From contig CM067064.1 of assembly GCA_033980235.1 (NCBI GenBank), positions 7,368,501 to 7,432,500 of the forward strand: a DNA stretch of 64,000 nucleotides, in the 5' to 3' direction. The stretch's first letter is position 1; each line of letters opens with the position of its first letter. This document shows positions 59,606 to 64,000 of this stretch, piece by piece. A model generated the notes under the pieces. The model did no database searches. It had not been told where the DNA came from and saw only the letters and a program-made list of their open reading frames with translations. The stretch comes from Diadema setosum. Its lineage: Eukaryota; Echinodermata; Echinoidea; Diadematoida; Diadematidae. The translations under genes and the position numbers were made by a program.

Positions 59606-59609
59606 TGTT

Positions 59610-60999
59610 GTTCTGCAGCTCAATAGGTCTTGAGAATGTTTGAGGATATTTGTCCTCCCCCCCCCCCTCCGAAAAAAACCCAACAAAAATACCAGACATC
59701 TGGCCCTTTCAGACTCTAGTTGTTTCTTCTTTCAGAGCGTATGATTAATATTAAAGTTGCCCAGTCTTGGAGGAAGGTTAATTGCGTCCTGAACTTTTTT
59801 TAGGGGGAATATGGGGCGACTGGCAGGCAAGTATGACATGTAAATTGAAATTACAGGCTGGTCCTGACAGTGTCACAGCTCATCAGGCGAGGGCTGCTAA
59901 AAAGGAATGCGGTACGTAGCTCATTCCCTCTGCTGCCTTGTTTTTGTTTATCTTTTTGTTTTTTCTTTAATCTCATAAAGTATTGCCGTGTAACATGTGC
60001 AGCTAAGGCTCAAGTGGTATCGTTGAGGTTAATGTAGCAGCAACGCATGCATGGCCTCCGCTGTGCATCAGGTACAATCTGACACTGTATTAGGTGAAAG
60101 CAATAAAACTCATTGGAAGGGTGTCACCGGCAATGACATTTTTCCCCCCCAAGGCCCTGGGGGGGGGGGGGGTGAGGGGGTAATTGGGATTATACACTTA
60201 TAATAACTATATCTGCGTCTTACGGGTAGGTGTACATTTTATGAACTGATAATATTTGACATCTACATGTATAGGCCCACCTGCAATGTCTCAAACCAGT
60301 ATGGAATATGTAAACCCCATTAGGAGATACGTAGGCCTATACTTGTACACACAGCAATATGTGAAATTTGTTTTGTTCTATAAGAGGTATTTTGCTTTTG
60401 TTTTTTGCAATTGTTCTCTTTTTTAACTCTGTAGTGCTCAGTCACCAAAGACAAAGTTTACATGCTGGTAATTTCACTGACTGTTAACTCCTAAAGGTAA
60501 CATGTATGTAGACCTATTCATTTCTATAGTGATTATTAAGTTTTAGCAGATCAACTAAACTGCTTTATTTTTTTGTGATATGACTTCATATGAAAAGAGT
60601 TAACACTTCCACATCATGAAGATGTTCAATTAATTTGGTTCAGGCATGAAGGTACACAGGCTGGGATATCATAGAAGATAATGAATTTGATTTGTTGATT
60701 TTATTAGGGTGTGTATATTTAAAAAAGAAATTGAGGTAGAATCATGATCCTTTAGAAGTGCATTTAAGGTATTTTGGGGGGTTAGTGCAATGGGAAGCAT
60801 TTTTGTCTTGCTTGGCTTCGTGAAGAAGTGACCTCCAAAATCTAATTGAATGTGATGAGTAGACCATTGCTGTCTGTGGTTGCCCATGGTTACACACAAT
60901 ATGTCTTTGCTACACGTATCCTACTGTAAATTATGCCTTCGGTAAAGGGGTGTTTGCAGTACAGTTGTGTGCATGTGTTGCATTGTAGGTGTATTTGTT

Positions 61000-61032
<33 letters not shown>

Positions 61033-63090
61033 ACATGTATGTGTGTTTACATGTGATGGATGTGACATACGAGCAAAAATTCACAGTTAGTGAAATTGTG
61101 CCATCTTGCTTTCAATAGTGTGTGCTGTTACCAAGGATATGACGCAGTGCACATGTGCCAGTGAAAGTGGTACCGTACATCATCATTTCTGCTTTCAGCG
61201 TCCTCTGGTGAATGTGTCGTAAAAGCAGACTGTGAAATTTTACGAGATTTTATTGTAATGCAAGTGCTCTCCTTTTCCTGTTCATACTGATTCACACTTG
61301 ATACAACACTTGCCGTTGTATGTTGACAGCTCCCTACTGCAGTGAGTAAAAGCATTGTGTGTAGTGCTCTGTTGGTACATGTACAATGTATTCATTAAAA
61401 AAAAGGAGGAAAAAAATCAAATCTTCTATTGATTATCATGTGTCCATTCATGAATTTTTGTACAGATAAGCAAAGTGTCTAATGTACGTCTGCATGTGTT
61501 ATCGACTTTGACCCGTGTGAGTTATAATACACTCCGCAGTCCAAAGTGTTAATAATTAGCGACGGCCTTGCCAGCCTTCCTACGCGAGCAGCCGAGCTCT
61601 GTATTGACGGGTGCCAATTCAGAGCATGTGGCCGTGCATACAGAAAGCTTTAAGAGCAAAGTTGCGGATGACTGCATCAGAGAGGGAAATTTGATACCTG
61701 AAAGAAAGTGTGTGATGGAGGCACTCACTCTCTCTCTCCCTCAAAATCAAGGGCAGCCATGTGCTTGTGCACATAAAAGGCATGTAATACATCACATACA
61801 GTGATGTTTTCAGTGATGCTTTATGATATTGCTGGTGCAAAAATTTGTGGACATACAAATGTCTTGCTGAGAAATTTCTGGCATGACAAAGAAATTAAAG
61901 GCATTTGCATGTATGCAAAGCCTGAATTGTAGTGTCTGAAAACTGCTCTTAATAGACACAAAATGGTGTCCCAGATATTGTCTTGTGGCAAAGTGTGTGA
62001 TAATATTGTCAATAGGGTACATATATCACGCTTGTATGCATGACAGGGAGGCAATAATAGATGCCTCCAATATACAATATACAGGTAAGTTGATATTTGA
62101 TGTAAATTAGCCTGGTTGATGAGGGAAATACGCGTGACTAAAATTACAAGGGTTACGTGAGTTTTATTAGGTTGGCAGTTGAAGCATTTTCTTCTTGGTG
62201 CATATTACACATGTACAACTATTGTCCGTGTGTATTAGCTTTATAGCCTCTATGAACACTAGTGCAGTGGTGGTGATGCTTCATAAAAAGATTGGTTAAT
62301 ATTCTAGCCTTGTAAAACTATTCGCATCACAAAACAGTTCTTATCAAATGTACATTGTAGAAAGTGTAGATCAACCAAGATAGCTATCGCAAATTTGATG
62401 TGCTCACTTTCACAGATTCTTATGACCACACAAAACAATATCTTTGGTAAACTTTTTTTTTTTTTTTTTTTAAATGCTGCATTGATATTGGGTTCCTTTG
62501 TTTTCACTAGTTTGGATGAAATGTTGCCAATTGCCCTTCAGCAAAAGAAGGTAATGTTCGATACCAGTGCAAATTTTTATGTACTTAGTTAGAATCAGTG
62601 AGACATACAGTGTAATAAACAGGTCATTTTCCTTGAAGTCAATGTATACAGCTGTTCCACCATTGCCCAATTTCAACTTCCAAGTGCATCCGTCACTTGT
62701 AAACCCACAGGGTGTTCATTCATAGACTGTGTCAAGGAGAAAGTGAAGATGCATACCAGGTGATGTGCTGATGTTCATGGACTTCCATAGTGCACTGGGA
62801 TAGCAATTAGTTCATCAGGTACATCAGGCTCGGTTAATCAAAGCGCGGGGCAAATCTGCCGTGATGGGCTGCCGTGTTGCTGCATCTGGCGCAGCTCTCC
62901 TCGGGCATCCTTGCTGATTATCGAGTGTGCCACTCCCGCTCGCTTTTAATCCGGGCTGCGTTCAATGACTTAACCAGAAGTTGCTTCCATGCCTATGCAT
63001 GGCTGTACGCTCATCTCGTTTGGAGGATCCTGTCTTTGTATGACTTTGATGGTTGGTCCTTCCTGCACTTGGGGATTTTCTCTCTGCCGA
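59610..63090. other. Presumed intronic DNA
   Basis: No exon was recognised. Higher-GC islands lie at about 59860-60130, 61545-61700 and 62830-63060. There is a GT repeat at 61002-61033, G-runs near 60160-60180, and a T-run at 62452-62471. Confidence 0.4.
61002..61033. repeat. (GT)n microsatellite
   Basis: About 15 GT units with one CG interruption upstream. Confidence 0.93.
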
Positions 63091-63096
63091 CATTAA

Positions 63097-63181
63097 CCCG
63101 TTGAGAATGGTTTGATTTTGCTACAACACACATTTCCCATAGACACCTGCCCGAGTGTACTCGGGACTCGTCCTCAACGGG
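63097..63181 (-). mobile_element. TTAACCC micro-MITE, copy 5
   Basis: It is flanked by TTAA (63093-63096) and TTGA (63182-63185). The ends are CCCGTTGAGAATGG and CGTCCTCAACGGG. It has the same orientation as copy 4 and keeps CCGAGTGTACTCGGGACTCG internally. Confidence 0.92.
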
Positions 63182-63412
63182 TTGATGGTAGAGGGGGGTC
63201 ACCAGATATTTTTAGGCTCTCGTAAAGTTTACCTGGTTGTGGTATTTGAGATAGCGAGGACTACTTTTAGTTTTACAAGGAGTATCCATCCATTCAAACA
63301 TTCAGGCATGGCTGTGAAACTTTAAAAAAAAAGTATGAAAGTAATAGGCCTCTATTAATGTTCTTGACACTTTGTGACAGTATCACAGGAATGTTCATTG
63401 TAAAATGGGTCC

Positions 63413-63625
63413 AGGTCAATTACCCCTTGGGCAATTACCCCGGACCCTTCTCCTGGCCCTAATCCTAATCCTGAACCTAATCCTAACCCTTACCCAAACT
63501 CCTAACCTTAAACCTAACCCCAATCCTAATCTTTATACTAACCTTACCACTAACCAGGAGCAGGATTTAGCAAGGGGGGGGGGGGGGGGGGGAGTAATTG
63601 CCCTCTGGGGGTAATTGCCCAGATA
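63413..63625. mobile_element. Foldback element with GGGCAATTACCCC arms enclosing CCTAAT/CCTAAC repeats
   Basis: The left arm AGGTCAATTACCCCTTGGGC then AATTACCCC pairs with the right arm GGAGTAATTGCCCTCTGGGG then GTAATTGCCC. Between them lies a C-strand tract of degenerate hexamers CCTAAT, CCTAAC and CCTTAC (about 63455-63555), followed by a 19-base G-run. Confidence 0.75.
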
Positions 63626-64000
63626 CGTGTAAAATGTGTGCATTGGTGAGGGGGGCTGCTAAACAGAGGGACATATTTTGTATGTTTTGTTTTGCTTCAA
63701 TTTTCACGAATTTGCGCAATTTCTCTCAAAATGCTTGCTACTGCAGGTGCTCTTTAAACTGAAGTACACTGCTCTTCCCTACCTTGTGGTTTTATGTCGA
63801 GCCTCCTTGGCACAGAACATGATGCCATTAGACTTGAGAGAAAAAAACAACAACAAGTGAACAAAACTGAAAGCTTTTCCTCAAAAGTATAATGACTCTC
63901 TTCTACTTTCATAGGGGGGAGGTCCAAAGAGCATTAAACCCTGTAATGGTTTTTCATTTCAGCATGCCATTTGTGTTTTTGCTTGATTACTTGGCCCTGT

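Noticed and set aside
63455..63555. True telomere or chromosome end
   Set aside because: The hexamers are degenerate, short, and enclosed between inverted transposon-like arms with unique sequence on both sides.
1..64000. Prokaryotic systems such as operons, CRISPR arrays or phage
   Set aside because: There are spliced genes with GT-AG introns, microsatellites and MITEs throughout. Tandem repeats such as the 44-bp minisatellite have no spacers of CRISPR type.

Overview
This is eukaryotic nuclear DNA. It is AT-rich, intron-rich and crowded with short non-autonomous transposons and microsatellites, and I see nothing prokaryotic. The repeat style (piles of small terminal-inverted-repeat elements, degenerate CCTAAT tracts, abundant TACATGTA palindromes) together with the gene sequences suggests a marine invertebrate deuterostome. 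An echinoderm is my best guess, but it is not proven by the sequence.

Left third (about 1-16.7 kb): two recognisable housekeeping genes lie tail to tail. On the plus strand, five spliced exons between 2689 and 6921 encode a CCDC137-like basic coiled-coil protein. Its first coding exon is not identified. On the minus strand, five exons from 15459 down to 11418 encode a complete 246-residue RPUSD1-like pseudouridine synthase of the RluA family, with every splice phase consistent. About 4.5 kb of repeat-filled DNA separates the two stop codons. Upstream of CCDC137 there is a 44-bp minisatellite and, antisense, a broken 3' end of a CR1/L2-like reverse transcriptase.

Middle (16.7-21.3 kb): mostly anonymous AT-rich DNA, with one possible terminal exon on the minus strand (17775-18000) and a CpG-containing block (20150-20720). 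At 21243 a strong start context (ACCATGG) opens a 64-base coding piece that reads as a signal peptide and ends at a GTGAGC donor. This is probably the first coding exon of a secreted or membrane protein.

Right two thirds (21.3-64 kb): no convincing coding exon. The simplest reading is the very long first intron of that plus-strand gene. It holds many transposons, microsatellites, and several higher-GC islands that could be intronic regulatory elements.

The most striking pattern is the transposon load. At least five separate families of short, often palindromic elements are bounded by TTAA or a one-base variant: five copies of an 82-92-bp TTAACCC element, four copies of a 375-392-bp foldback, two copies of a 350-bp element, a 1.04-kb foldback and an 849-bp element. 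This is the footprint expected of piggyBac-type transposition. No transposase gene is visible in the window.
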